Below, one piece after another: positions 34,713 through 44,095 of a stretch of 64,000 bases of DNA. Where the stretch lies: positions 248,001-312,000 of the forward strand of contig NZ_MUNV01000009.1 in assembly GCF_002001125.1 (NCBI RefSeq). The letters run 5' to 3'. The translations under genes were made by a program, and so were the position numbers. The notes beneath the pieces are model-generated. The model did no database searches and had not been told where the DNA came from. It saw only the letters and a list, made by a program, of their open reading frames with translations. The number at the start of each line of letters is the position of its first letter. Positions within the stretch are counted from its first letter, which is position 1. The DNA comes from Rhodanobacter sp. B04 (lineage in GTDB: Bacteria; Pseudomonadota; Gammaproteobacteria; Xanthomonadales; Rhodanobacteraceae).

Positions 34713-35765
34713 ATGCAGAGCATCACCCCGGTCCGGCGCAAGATCACCCTCAGCGACGTGGCTGCCGGGTGCGGCGTATCGCGCGCCACGGTGTCGTTGG
34801 TACTGCGCGGCAGTCCGTTGGTGAACAAGCACACCCGCGCCCGGGTCGAGGAAGAGCTGCGCCGACAGGGTTACGTCTACAACCGCGCCGCCGCCAACCT
34901 GCGCCGACGCACATCCTCCAGTATCGCCCTGGTGCTGAACGACCTCACCAATCCGTTTTTCGCGGAGTTCGCCGCCGGCGTCGACGCGGTGGTCGGCGAA
35001 GCCGGCTTCGTCACCCTGCTCGGCTGCACCAGCGAATCCTCGACCCGCGAGCAGGCCGTGCTCGGCTCGCTGATCGAACATGGGCCGGCCGGCATCATCC
35101 TGTCGCCGGCCGAAGGCAGCAGTGCACAGCAGGTACTGGCGGCGATGGGCGCACAGACACCGCTGCTGCTGTTCAACCGTGAACTGGGCGGCAGCCTGCC
35201 CGAATACGCGCACTGGGATCTGCTGGCGCTGGACAACCAGCACGGCACGCGACTCGCCACCGAGCACCTGATCGCGCAAGGCCATCGGCGCATCGCCTTC
35301 TTCGGTGGCCATTCCACGGCCAGCTCCTACCGGCAGCGCCAAGCCGGCTATACCGAAGCGATGCAGTCAGCCGGCCTGCGCATCGAGCCGCACTGGCAGG
35401 TGGAATGCGCGCCAACCCGGCTCGACGCCGCCAACCAGACCGCCGCACTGTTTGCGACTGCGCCGGCGCCGACCGCCGCCGTCTGCTACAACGACGCGGT
35501 GGCGCTTGGCCTGATGCTGGGCCTGAGCCAGCGCGGCCTACGGCCGGGCCGCGATTTTGCCCTGACCGGCTTCGACGACATCGCCGAAGCCGCGATGAGC
35601 ACGCCGCCGCTGACCACACTGACCACCGCGCCGCTCGCGCGCGGCCGCCAGGCGGCCGAACTGCTGCTGCTGCGCCTGCGCGACCCCGCCGCCGCAACCC
35701 GCCGCACCATCGCACCGGTGCAGTTGGTGGTACGCGCGAGCAGCTGCCCTCCAGCCACCGTCTGA
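34713..35765 (+). CDS. LacI-family regulator of the mannose cluster
   Basis: A 350-residue LacI protein: helix-turn-helix ITLSDVAAGCGVSRATVSLV at 10-29, hinge AAANLRRRTSSSIALV, and an effector domain with NDLTNPFFAEFAAGVD and LTGFDDIAEAAMSTPPLTT. The start at ATG 34713 places the DNA-binding domain correctly and follows GGAA. An upstream in-frame start at 34593 would include the operator and is unlikely. The flanking operator pair is its probable binding site. It is followed 20 bases later by the permease, kinase and isomerase genes. Inducer probably mannose or a mannoside. Confidence 0.9.
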   Translation: MQSITPVRRKITLSDVAAGCGVSRATVSLVLRGSPLVNKHTRARVEEELRRQGYVYNRAAANLRRRTSSSIALVLNDLTNPFFAEFAAGVDAVVGEAGFVTLLGCTSESSTREQAVLGSLIEHGPAGIILSPAEGSSAQQVLAAMGAQTPLLLFNRELGGSLPEYAHWDLLALDNQHGTRLATEHLIAQGHRRIAFFGGHSTASSYRQRQAGYTEAMQSAGLRIEPHWQVECAPTRLDAANQTAALFATAPAPTAAVCYNDAVALGLMLGLSQRGLRPGRDFALTGFDDIAEAAMSTPPLTTLTTAPLARGRQAAELLLLRLRDPAAATRRTIAPVQLVVRASSCPPATV

Positions 35766-35785
35766 CCAGCCCACGGAAACCCCAT

Positions 35786-37096
35786 ATGGCCTTCGCCACT
35801 CCGCCCCAACCGTCGCCCGCATCTGCCTCCGGTGGACGCCGCGAGCGCTATACCGATTACCCGATGGCGATGGGCGTGCTCACCACGATCTTCTTCATGT
35901 GGGGCTTCCTGACCTGCCTCAACGACATCCTGATCCCGCACCTGAAGTCGATCTTCGAACTCAGCTACGCGCAGGTGATGCTGGTGCAGTTCACCTTTTT
36001 CGGCGCGTACTTCCTGATGGCATTGCCGGCCGGCTGGCTGGTCGCCAGGCTGGGTTACAAGAAAGGCATTGTGGCCGGGCTGGCGATTGCCGGCCTTGGT
36101 GCACTCGGCTTCTGGCCCGCCGCAGGGCTGCACTTGTACGCGGCCTTCCTCGCCGCGTTGTTCGTGTTGGCGACCGGCATCACCGTGCTGCAGGTGGCGG
36201 CCAACCCCTATGTCGCCTTGCTCGGCCCGGAGCGCACCAGCTCCAGCCGGCTGACCCTGGCGCAGGCGTTGAACTCGTTCGGCACCTATCTGGCACCGAG
36301 GCTCGGCGGCCTGTTGATCCTGTCCAGCGTGGTGCTGTCTTCGGTTGAACTGGCCAAGCTGGCGCCAGCCGAGCAACTGGCCTACCAGACCCAGCAGGCG
36401 CACGCGGTACAAGGCCCGTATATCGCGCTGGCCGTGGTGCTGTTCCTGCTGGCCGTGTTCGTGTGGCTGTTCCGTCTGCCGGCACTCACCGAAGCCACCG
36501 GCAAGAGCGACCACGCCAAACACAGCTTCGCCGAAGTGCTACGCCATCCGCATGTCTTGTTCGGCGTGCTCGGCATCTTCTTTTACGTCGGCGCCGAAGT
36601 GTCGATCGGCAGCTTCATGGTCAATTACCTGTCGATGCCGGACATCGGCCACATGAGCGAGCAACAGGCCGCCAACTACGTGTCGTGGTACTGGGGCGGC
36701 GCGATGATCGGGCGCTTCGTCGGTTCGGCACTGATGGCGAAGTTCTCGCCGCGCCGGCTGCTTGCCCTGTTCGCCGCGATCAACGCACTGCTGGTGCTGA
36801 CCACCATGCTGAGCAGCGGCAGCGTGGCGATGTACAGCATCATCGCGATCGGCCTGTTCAACTCGATCATGTTCCCGACCATCTTCGCGCTCGGCATCGA
36901 GCGACTCGGACCGATGACCAGCAAAGCCTCCAGCCTGCTGATCATGGCGATCGTGGGCGGCGCGATCATTCCGCCCCTGCAAGGCCTGTTCGCCGATCAC
37001 ATCGGCCTGCAGCATGCCTTCTTCCTGCCATTGCTGTGCTACCTCTACATCGTGTTCTACGGCATCAGCGGCTCCCGAGTACGCGGCATCCCGTGA
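35786..37096 (+). CDS. FucP/GluP-type MFS sugar permease (probable mannose importer)
   Basis: A 436-residue permease with twelve membrane segments. The opening MAMGVLTTIFFMWGFLTCLN is the FucP/GluP signature, and QVAANPYVALLGP and NSIMFPTIFALGIERLG are also conserved. Family members carry L-fucose, glucose/galactose or mannose with protons. The gene sits between the regulator and fructokinase/mannose isomerase genes and beside alpha-mannosidases, so mannose is the best guess. No fucose genes are visible. GGAA lies upstream of ATG 35786. Confidence 0.87.
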   Translation: MAFATPPQPSPASASGGRRERYTDYPMAMGVLTTIFFMWGFLTCLNDILIPHLKSIFELSYAQVMLVQFTFFGAYFLMALPAGWLVARLGYKKGIVAGLAIAGLGALGFWPAAGLHLYAAFLAALFVLATGITVLQVAANPYVALLGPERTSSSRLTLAQALNSFGTYLAPRLGGLLILSSVVLSSVELAKLAPAEQLAYQTQQAHAVQGPYIALAVVLFLLAVFVWLFRLPALTEATGKSDHAKHSFAEVLRHPHVLFGVLGIFFYVGAEVSIGSFMVNYLSMPDIGHMSEQQAANYVSWYWGGAMIGRFVGSALMAKFSPRRLLALFAAINALLVLTTMLSSGSVAMYSIIAIGLFNSIMFPTIFALGIERLGPMTSKASSLLIMAIVGGAIIPPLQGLFADHIGLQHAFFLPLLCYLYIVFYGISGSRVRGIP

Positions 37097-37154
37097 GCCG
37101 CCATCGCAAGCGATGGCGCAGCGGCGATTCACCTTTCACCCAAGAATCCTGACC

Positions 37155-38135
37155 ATGAACATGCGCCCCATCCTGTGCTTCGGCGAGGCACTGATCGACT
37201 TTCATGCCGAGGGCGGCGATGGCCGCGGCTTTGCGCAGCACTTCGTGCCGTTTGCCGGTGGCGCGCCCGCCAACGTGGCGGTGGCGGCCGCCCGTCTTGG
37301 CGGCGCGGCACGCTTCGCCGGCATGCTGTCGCATGACCGCTTCGGCGACTTCCTGCTGGACAGCCTGCGGCAGGCCGGCGTCGGCACGGATGACGTCGTG
37401 CGCACCAAGCTGGCAAACACTGCACTCGCGCTGGTCACGCTGGATGCCCACGGCGAACGCAGCTTCAGCTTCTACCGCGAGCGCACGGCCGACCTGCTGT
37501 TCCGCCCGGCGCATTTTCGCCAAGACACGTTCCGCGATATCGCCGTGTTCCATGTCTGCTCGAACAGCATGACCGATCCGGCGTCAGCGGAAACGACCCG
37601 CGAAGGGATGCAGCGGGCCCACGGCGCCGGCGCGCTGGTCAGCTTCGATCTCAACCTTCGGCTCGCGCTGTGGCCAGCCGAAGTCGATCCTTACCCGCTA
37701 CTGTGGCCAGCCCTGCACCTGGCCGATGTAGTGAAGCTGAGCGCGGAGGAATTCGCCTGGCTGGCCGTGGATGGCGAGCAGGCCGCGCTCGATCGGCTGT
37801 GGCTGGGGCGCACCCGGCTGGTGGTGGTGACCGATGGCGCGAAGCCGTTGCGCTGGTTCCATCCCGACGCCGACGGCGAACTGCCGTGCTATTCGGCCGA
37901 GGTCGTCGACACGACCGCTGCCGGCGACGCGTTCGTTGGCGGCCTGCTGTGCTGCCTGGCCGAGCTTGCGGCCACTCCCGACCGCATCGAACACCTGGTG
38001 ACCGAACTGCCGCGATTGCACGCCATGCTGCGCTTTGCCGCCGCCTGCGGCGCGCTCACCGTGACCCGGCAGGGTTCGTTCAGCGCGATGCCGCGCGGCA
38101 ACGAAGTGCTGGCCTTCATGGAGCAGCAGGCATGA
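37155..38135 (+). CDS. PfkB-family fructokinase
   Basis: A 326-residue ribokinase-fold kinase: N-terminal CFGEALIDF and GGAPANVAVAAARLGG sugar site, and C-terminal DTTAAGDAFVGGLL with the catalytic Asp. The usual DTTGAGD has Ala for Gly here. These are fructokinase features. It phosphorylates fructose to fructose-6-phosphate. Its last codons overlap the isomerase start (ATGA), so the two enzymes act in series. An in-frame ATG at 37113 would add 14 residues. Neither start has a strong ribosome site; 37155 matches the family N-terminus. Confidence 0.87.
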   Translation: MNMRPILCFGEALIDFHAEGGDGRGFAQHFVPFAGGAPANVAVAAARLGGAARFAGMLSHDRFGDFLLDSLRQAGVGTDDVVRTKLANTALALVTLDAHGERSFSFYRERTADLLFRPAHFRQDTFRDIAVFHVCSNSMTDPASAETTREGMQRAHGAGALVSFDLNLRLALWPAEVDPYPLLWPALHLADVVKLSAEEFAWLAVDGEQAALDRLWLGRTRLVVVTDGAKPLRWFHPDADGELPCYSAEVVDTTAAGDAFVGGLLCCLAELAATPDRIEHLVTELPRLHAMLRFAAACGALTVTRQGSFSAMPRGNEVLAFMEQQA

Positions 38136-39361
38136 ACGCGCCCACCGCCGCCACTCCCGATTTTCGCTCCTCCGCGTTCCTGCGCAGCCATGTGGCGCAG
38201 ACGATGGCCTTCTACCACCCGCGCGCCATCGATCCGGCCGGCGGCTTCTTCCACTACTTCAAGGACGACGGCACGATCTACGATCGCCGGCATCGCCACC
38301 TGGTCAGCAGTACACGCTTCGTCTTCAACTACGCCATGGCGGCGATCGAACTCGACACGTCCGCTGCACTCAACCGCGAGTATCTCGATGCCGTGCGGCA
38401 TGGCCTGCATTATCTGCGCGAAGTGCACCGCGACCCGCATACCGGCGGCTATGCCTGGACGATCCGCGACGGCCAACCGGAAGACCGCACCAACCACGCC
38501 TATGGTGTGGCCTTCGTGCTGCTCGCCTACGCCACCGCCTACCGGGCCGGCATCATCGAGGCGGAGGCATGGATGGACGAAACCTGGCGCCTGCTGGAAC
38601 AGCGTTACTGGGATGCCGCGGCCGGCCTCTATCGAGACGAGGCGGATACGGCATGGCACTTCAGCGAATACCGCGGACAGAATGCGAACATGCACCTGTG
38701 CGAGGCGCTGCTGGCGGCCTATCAGGCCAGCGACGAGCCGCGCTATCTCGATCGCGCGCTCATGCTCGCCGACCGCATGACACGCCGCCAGGCCGCCAAG
38801 GCCGGTGGCCTGGTGTGGGAGCACTACGACAGCCACTGGAACATCGACTGGGACTACCACCGCGATGATCCCAAGCACCTGTTCCGCCCCTGGGGGTTCC
38901 AGCCGGGCCACCAGACCGAATGGGCCAAGCTGCTGCTGATCCTGGAACCCCTGCTGCTTGAGCGCGGCCGCGAGGAACACTGGCTGTTGCCGACCGCGCG
39001 GCAACTGTTCGACACCGCGCTGGCGCGCGCCTGGGACAAGGAATTCGGCGGCATCTGCTATGGCTTCGCACCGGATGGCAGTGTCTGCGACGGCGACAAG
39101 TATTTCTGGGTGCAGGCCGAGTCACTGACCGCTGCCGCCCTGCTGCATGCGCGCACCGGCCTGGCCGTCTACGACGAGTGGTACGGAAAGCTGTGGGCTT
39201 ACGCATGGCAGCATTTCGTCGATCACCAATACGGTGCGTGGTACCGCATCCTCACCCGCGACAATCGCAAGATCGACGACCAGAAAAGCCCGGCGGGCAA
39301 GACCGACTACCACACCATGGGCGCGTGCTACGAACTGTTGCATGTGATGCCGGCACGCTGA
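38132..39361 (+). CDS. AGE-family sugar isomerase (mannose isomerase type)
   Basis: A 409-residue (alpha/alpha)6-barrel protein of the N-acylglucosamine 2-epimerase/mannose isomerase family. Motifs: GGFFHYFKDDGTIYD, RFVFNYAMA, NANMHLCEALLAAYQ, WGFQPGHQTEWAKLLL, YFWVQAES and DYHTMGACYELLHV, with the catalytic His positions of YihS/mannose isomerase. It is predicted to interconvert mannose and fructose, which the coupled fructokinase then traps. This gives a mannose route that avoids mannose-6-phosphate isomerase. The overlap with the kinase gene fixes the start. Confidence 0.87.
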   Translation: MNAPTAATPDFRSSAFLRSHVAQTMAFYHPRAIDPAGGFFHYFKDDGTIYDRRHRHLVSSTRFVFNYAMAAIELDTSAALNREYLDAVRHGLHYLREVHRDPHTGGYAWTIRDGQPEDRTNHAYGVAFVLLAYATAYRAGIIEAEAWMDETWRLLEQRYWDAAAGLYRDEADTAWHFSEYRGQNANMHLCEALLAAYQASDEPRYLDRALMLADRMTRRQAAKAGGLVWEHYDSHWNIDWDYHRDDPKHLFRPWGFQPGHQTEWAKLLLILEPLLLERGREEHWLLPTARQLFDTALARAWDKEFGGICYGFAPDGSVCDGDKYFWVQAESLTAAALLHARTGLAVYDEWYGKLWAYAWQHFVDHQYGAWYRILTRDNRKIDDQKSPAGKTDYHTMGACYELLHVMPAR

Positions 39362-39369
39362 ATTCCTGC

Positions 39370-39442
39370 GGGAGCGACGTCGGTCGCAATGCTCGCTATG
39401 CCGATCGATCGGCGCAGAGCGATCACGACTGAAATCGCTCCG
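39370..39442. repeat. REP-like imperfect inverted repeat
   Basis: CGGGAGCGACGTCGGTCGC on the left pairs imperfectly with the reverse complement of GCGATCACGACTGAAATCGC and the following CTCC on the right. GGGAGCGAC...GTCGC hairpins are common interspersed elements in gamma-proteobacterial intergenic DNA. This one sits in the 106-base gap between the isomerase and the second GH92. Confidence 0.6.
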
Positions 39443-39467
39443 ACAGCGCGCCGAACTGGAGAATTGC

Positions 39468-41861
39468 ATGTCACGTCCGTTCCGACCCATTCCACTTGTC
39501 GCCATGCTGATCTCCCTGCTCGCCAGTAGCGGCGCCATGACCCAGGACGCAGCATCGTCACCCGCGTCGGCAGTCAATCCGTTGATCGGCAGCAGCAACG
39601 GCGGCAATACCTTTCCCGGCGCGCTGCTGCCGTTCGGCATGCTGCAGTGGAGTCCGGAAAATACCCGCGGCAAGCACAATCGCACCGCGGCACCGGGTGG
39701 TTATCTCTACAGCGCCCCGCGCATTCGCGGCTTCAGCCTCACCCACCTGTCGGGTACCGGTTGTGCTGGCGCCAGTGGCGACGTGCCGTTCATGCCCATC
39801 ACCACGGCGATCCCCATCTCGCCGTCCGCCGATGACAAGGACAGCTATTACGCCAGCGATTTCCGCCACACCGACGAACATGCCGCCGCCGGCTACTACC
39901 AGGTACAGCTGGCCAACGGCGCCGATGTGCAGCTGAGTGCAGCCATGCACAGCGGCATGGCCAGTTTCGGCTTCCCCGCCGGCAAGCCGGCCAACCTGCT
40001 GATACGCGCCTCCGACTCCGAGGTCGGCAGCAGCGCGGCCGACATTCGCATCGATCCCGCCAGCCGCACCGTTACCGGCGCGGTCACCAGCGGCAATTTC
40101 TGCGGCTACCTGGCCAAGGCCGACCAGCGCAGCTATTACACGCTGTATTTCGTCGCCGAATTCGACCAGCCGTTCATCCGCACCGGCAGTTGGCAAGATG
40201 CCCGCGTGCATCCCGGCGGCAGCTCGGCCCGTGGTGGCACCAGCTACGCCGCCAAGGGTTTCCCGCCGCTGGGCAAGGGCTCCGGTGCGTGGGTCGGCTT
40301 CGCTCCCGGCAGCACGGTGCAGGCCCGCGTGGGCATCTCCTACGTAAGCCTGGCGAACGCGCGCGCCAATCTGCAGGCCGAGATACCCGCCGCCACCACG
40401 CTGGCACAGGTACGGCAGCGTGCACACGACGCCTGGAACACGGCACTCGGCCGCATTGCCGTCGACGGTGGCACGCCCGACCAGCGCAGCACGTTCTACA
40501 CCGCGCTGTATCACGTGATGATGCATCCCAACGTCTACAGCGACGTCAACGGCGAGTACCGCGGCTTCGACCAGCAGACCCATCGCATCGACGGCACGCA
40601 GCGGGCGCAGTACGCGAACTTCTCCGGCTGGGACATCTACCGTTCGCACCTGCAACTGGTGACCTGGCTGCAACCGCAGATCGGCAGCGACATCGCGCAG
40701 TCATTCTTCCACCAGGCACAGCAGAACCATGGCGAGTGGGATCGCTGGACGCACAACTCCGGCGGCACGCACGTGATGAGCGGCGATCCGGCGGTACCGG
40801 CACTGGCGGATATCGTGGCATTCGGCGGCCACGGTTTCGATCTGCGCGGCGCCTACGACTCATTGCTCAAGGCTGCCACTGTACCCACCGCGAACGACCT
40901 CAGCGATGACGGCTGCAACGTCGAATGCGTGGGCCAGCGGCCATCGCTGGACCAGTGGCTGAGCCTGCACTACATCGCCGCGAAGTCGCACGCCTGGGGC
41001 GGTGCCGGCGAAACGCTGGAACAAGCCAGCGCCGACTTCGCGTTGTCGGAACTGGCACGCCGCGTCGGCGACGGCGACAACCAGCGACGCTTCCTGACCC
41101 GTGCGGGCTACTGGCGCAACCTGTTCAACCCGCACGCCACGCCGCAAGGCGGCTATATCCAGAACCGCAATGCCGACGGCAGCTGGCCGGCATTCACACC
41201 CGATACCGAGGACGGCTTCGTCGAGGGCAGCGCATCGATCTATCTATGGATGGTGCCGTTCGACGTGCATGGCCTGTTCGATACGCTGGGGGGCCGCGAC
41301 AAGGCCAGCGCACGATTGGATGTGTTCTTCCGTCACCAGGACGGCAGCTGGGCGCTGACCAACGCCGGCCCTTTGCATGCGGAGCTCAACAACGAACCGT
41401 CGGTGGCCACACCGTGGCTGTACGACTACGCCGGCCAGCCGTGGAAGACGCAGGAGACCGTGCGCGCCGTCGTCAACACGCTCTGGAAGAATACGCCCGA
41501 CGGCATTCCCGGCAACGACGACCTGGGCGAAATGTCGTCGTGGTACGTCTGGGCGGCGCTGGGCCTGTATCCGGAAATTCCCGGCCGCGCCGAGCTGCTG
41601 CTGGGCAGCCCGTTGTTCCCGCATGCGGTGGTGCATGGCTCCGGCGGCGAGGTGTCGATCGACGCGCCAGCGGCGTCATCGAGCACGCCCTACGTGCAGG
41701 CACTCAGCGTCGACGGGAGGGCCCACGAACATCCGTGGCTGTCACCGGATCTGGTCGAGCACGGCGGCCAGTTGCGCTTCAGCCTGGGCACAATCCCGAA
41801 TACGCAATGGGGTCACGACGACGCCGGCGCACCCCCGTCATTCCCGCCCCCGCATGACTGA
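39468..41861 (+). CDS. GH92 exo-alpha-mannosidase (2), secreted
   Basis: A 797-residue protein with a signal peptide (LVAMLISLLASSGAMTQ). It has GH92 motifs: NPLIGSSNGGNTFPGALLPFG, LTHLSGTGCAG, NFSGWDIYRSHLQLV, NNEPSVATPWLYDYAG and GNDDLGEMSSWYVWAALGLYPEIPG. It differs from the first GH92 in substrate-loop motifs: SGTGCAG replaces SGSGHSD, and ANFSGWDIYR replaces SSWSMWDVYR. It probably cuts another mannose linkage. GGAG lies 9 bases before ATG 39468. It is followed 30 bases later by an aminopeptidase, suggesting glycopeptide breakdown. Confidence 0.9.
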   Translation: MSRPFRPIPLVAMLISLLASSGAMTQDAASSPASAVNPLIGSSNGGNTFPGALLPFGMLQWSPENTRGKHNRTAAPGGYLYSAPRIRGFSLTHLSGTGCAGASGDVPFMPITTAIPISPSADDKDSYYASDFRHTDEHAAAGYYQVQLANGADVQLSAAMHSGMASFGFPAGKPANLLIRASDSEVGSSAADIRIDPASRTVTGAVTSGNFCGYLAKADQRSYYTLYFVAEFDQPFIRTGSWQDARVHPGGSSARGGTSYAAKGFPPLGKGSGAWVGFAPGSTVQARVGISYVSLANARANLQAEIPAATTLAQVRQRAHDAWNTALGRIAVDGGTPDQRSTFYTALYHVMMHPNVYSDVNGEYRGFDQQTHRIDGTQRAQYANFSGWDIYRSHLQLVTWLQPQIGSDIAQSFFHQAQQNHGEWDRWTHNSGGTHVMSGDPAVPALADIVAFGGHGFDLRGAYDSLLKAATVPTANDLSDDGCNVECVGQRPSLDQWLSLHYIAAKSHAWGGAGETLEQASADFALSELARRVGDGDNQRRFLTRAGYWRNLFNPHATPQGGYIQNRNADGSWPAFTPDTEDGFVEGSASIYLWMVPFDVHGLFDTLGGRDKASARLDVFFRHQDGSWALTNAGPLHAELNNEPSVATPWLYDYAGQPWKTQETVRAVVNTLWKNTPDGIPGNDDLGEMSSWYVWAALGLYPEIPGRAELLLGSPLFPHAVVHGSGGEVSIDAPAASSSTPYVQALSVDGRAHEHPWLSPDLVEHGGQLRFSLGTIPNTQWGHDDAGAPPSFPPPHD

Positions 41862-41891
41862 TCCCAACGGCAACACCTCTGGACTCGACGC

Positions 41892-43874
41892 ATGAAAAAC
41901 CTGACGCTCCCATGCCTCTTCGCCTGCCTGTCGCTCGTGTCCGCGGCCATGCAGCCCGCACATGCCGCGGATACCGACACCGGCACGCGCTTCGATCCGC
42001 GACAGACCTTCGCCACCTTCGCCTACCCGCAACCGGCGAACGCTTATCGCTCTGCCAGCGGCAAGCCCGGCCCGCTGTTCTGGCAGAACCACGCCGACTA
42101 CCGGATCAAGGCCACGCTCGACCCGGCCAGCCGCAAGCTCAGCGGCAGCGAAGTGATCAGCTACACCAACCACAGCCCGGACGCACTTTACGTGCTGTGG
42201 TTGCAGCTGGACCAGAACCGCTACCGCAAAGACGCGCGCGGCGCCTTCGCCGACAGTTTTCCGAAGGAGTTTACCGACGGTTACACCATCGCCTCGGTCG
42301 AAGTGGAAGATGCGCAGGGCCATTCGCAGGCCGCGAAATGGGTGATCTCCGATACCCGCATGCAGATACAGCTGCCGGAAGCACTGAAGGGCAACGGCAA
42401 CAGCCTGCGCGTGCATATTGCATGGAGCTACACCGTACCCGGCGAATTCGGCGGCCGTACCGACGTGAACCCGAGCAAGAACGGCGACATCTTCGAGATC
42501 GCGCAGTGGTACCCGCGCATGTGCGTCTACGACGACCTGCGCGGGTGGGACACCGCGCCCTACCTCAACCAGGAGTTCTACCTGGAATACGGTGATTTCG
42601 ACTATTCGGTCACCGTGCCCGCGGACATGATCGTGGTCGGCTCCGGCGAACTGCTGAATCCAGCCGAGGTGTTGACAAAGACGGAGCAGCAGCGACTGGA
42701 GCAGGCCCGCCACAGCGACACCACCGTGATGATCCGCACCGCCGAGGAAGTCACCCAGCCGTCCAGCCGTCCGCAGCAGGGCGGCACGCTGACCTGGCAC
42801 TTCCGCATCCAGAACAGTCGTGACGTCGCCTTCGGCGCCTCCAAGGCCTATGTGTGGGATGCCGCGCGGATGAACCTGCCGGGAGGCAGGACCGCGCTGG
42901 CGATGTCGGCGTATCCGGTCGAAAGCGCCGGCAAGGAGGCGTGGGGGCGCGCCACCGAATACCTCAAGGCCGCGACCGAGTACTTCTCCAAGCAGTGGTA
43001 TCCCTACCCATGGCCGGTGGCGATCAACGAGGCCGGTACCGCCGGCGGCATGGAGTATCCGGCCATCACCTTCGATGACAAGAGTTCCCGCGGCAGTGAA
43101 CTGCATGCGCTGATCGCACACGAGATCGGCCACAGCTGGTTCCCGATGATCGTGGGCAGCAACGAGCGGCGCGACGCCTGGATCGACGAAGGCTTCAACA
43201 CGTTCATCGATGTCTACGAAGCCGACCACTTCAACCACGGCGAATACGCGCCCAAGCGCGACAGCGAATATGCGCCCGGCGACGGCAGCCCCGGCGATCA
43301 GATGGCGAAGCTGCTGGCCGATGCCGCCGCGCCGCCGATGCTGATCGGTGCCGACATGGTGCCGGAGAAATACCGTCACCCGATCACCTACTTCAAGAGC
43401 GCCTACGGCCTGGTGCTGCTGCGCGAACAGATCATCGGGCCGGAGCGTTTCGACCCGGCGTTCCGCCGCTTCATCGCCACCTGGGCCTACAAGCATCCCA
43501 GCCCGTCGGACTTCTTCCGCTTCATGGAAAGCGAAACCGGCGAGGATCTGGGCTGGTTCTGGCGTGGCTGGTACGAACACAATTGGCAACTCGACCTGGC
43601 CGTGCAGAAGGTCGCCTATACCGATGGCGATTACCGCAAGGGTGCCGACGTCACCGTGGCCAATCTCGACCAGCTGGTGCTGCCCGCCACGCTGGAGGTG
43701 GTCTATGACGACGGCAGCAAGCAGGACGTGCGCGTGCCGTGGGAAACCTGGCAGCAGCACCATGGTTACGTGATCCACGTGGACGGCACGCGCAAGGTGA
43801 AGTCCGCCACCATCGATCCGGCCCATGCACTGCCCGACCATGACCGCGGCAACAATACTTTCGTGATGCCGTAA
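41892..43874 (+). CDS. M1-family metallo-aminopeptidase, secreted
   Basis: A 660-residue gluzincin with a signal peptide (cleavage near AHAA). The zinc site is H410-E-I-G-H414 followed after 18 residues by Glu433 in WIDEGF. The exopeptidase motif GGMEYP replaces the usual GAMEN. It removes N-terminal residues from peptides in the periplasm or outside. As the last gene of the mannose cluster, followed by a strong terminator, it may degrade peptides whose mannose has been trimmed by GH92. Alternatively it is a general nutritional peptidase. Length and motif spacing match the family. Confidence 0.87.
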   Translation: MKNLTLPCLFACLSLVSAAMQPAHAADTDTGTRFDPRQTFATFAYPQPANAYRSASGKPGPLFWQNHADYRIKATLDPASRKLSGSEVISYTNHSPDALYVLWLQLDQNRYRKDARGAFADSFPKEFTDGYTIASVEVEDAQGHSQAAKWVISDTRMQIQLPEALKGNGNSLRVHIAWSYTVPGEFGGRTDVNPSKNGDIFEIAQWYPRMCVYDDLRGWDTAPYLNQEFYLEYGDFDYSVTVPADMIVVGSGELLNPAEVLTKTEQQRLEQARHSDTTVMIRTAEEVTQPSSRPQQGGTLTWHFRIQNSRDVAFGASKAYVWDAARMNLPGGRTALAMSAYPVESAGKEAWGRATEYLKAATEYFSKQWYPYPWPVAINEAGTAGGMEYPAITFDDKSSRGSELHALIAHEIGHSWFPMIVGSNERRDAWIDEGFNTFIDVYEADHFNHGEYAPKRDSEYAPGDGSPGDQMAKLLADAAAPPMLIGADMVPEKYRHPITYFKSAYGLVLLREQIIGPERFDPAFRRFIATWAYKHPSPSDFFRFMESETGEDLGWFWRGWYEHNWQLDLAVQKVAYTDGDYRKGADVTVANLDQLVLPATLEVVYDDGSKQDVRVPWETWQQHHGYVIHVDGTRKVKSATIDPAHALPDHDRGNNTFVMP

Positions 43875-43894
43875 GCATGCGCGCGTGAACGAAA

Positions 43895-43922
43895 AAGGCG
43901 GCAGTCCTGCGACTGCCGCCTT
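43895..43922 (+). terminator. Rho-independent terminator after the M1 peptidase
   Basis: Perfect 12-bp stem AAGGCGGCAGTC / GACTGCCGCCTT with a CTGC loop, preceded by an A-run and followed by CCGTTTTA, 20 bases past the stop codon. The A-run also makes it usable on the minus strand. Confidence 0.85.
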
Positions 43923-43947
43923 CCGTTTTAGGATTTTCTGGATAATC

Positions 43948-43975
43948 CGTCATCCCAGCGCAAGCTGGAATGACG
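43948..43975. repeat. REP-like hairpin (GTCATCCCAGC family)
   Basis: CGTCATCCCAGC pairs with GCTGGAATGACG around a GCAA loop (11 of 12 pairs). The same core occurs in the element at 61004-61133, as does a GGCCATCCTT flank. Confidence 0.65.
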
Positions 43976-44095
43976 CGAGGACTATTCAGGCCATCCTTAT
44001 CCACCCATCGACTCGGTGCCGAAGAGGCTCCCGTGTTGGCTGCAACTATTCCGCCGACGGGACGATGCCGACGGCCAAGATCGGGATGTCGTCGA

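Noticed and set aside
35786-37096. Naming the permease fucP (L-fucose)
   Set aside because: The family is shared by glucose, galactose and mannose carriers, and no fucose isomerase, kinase or aldolase is present.
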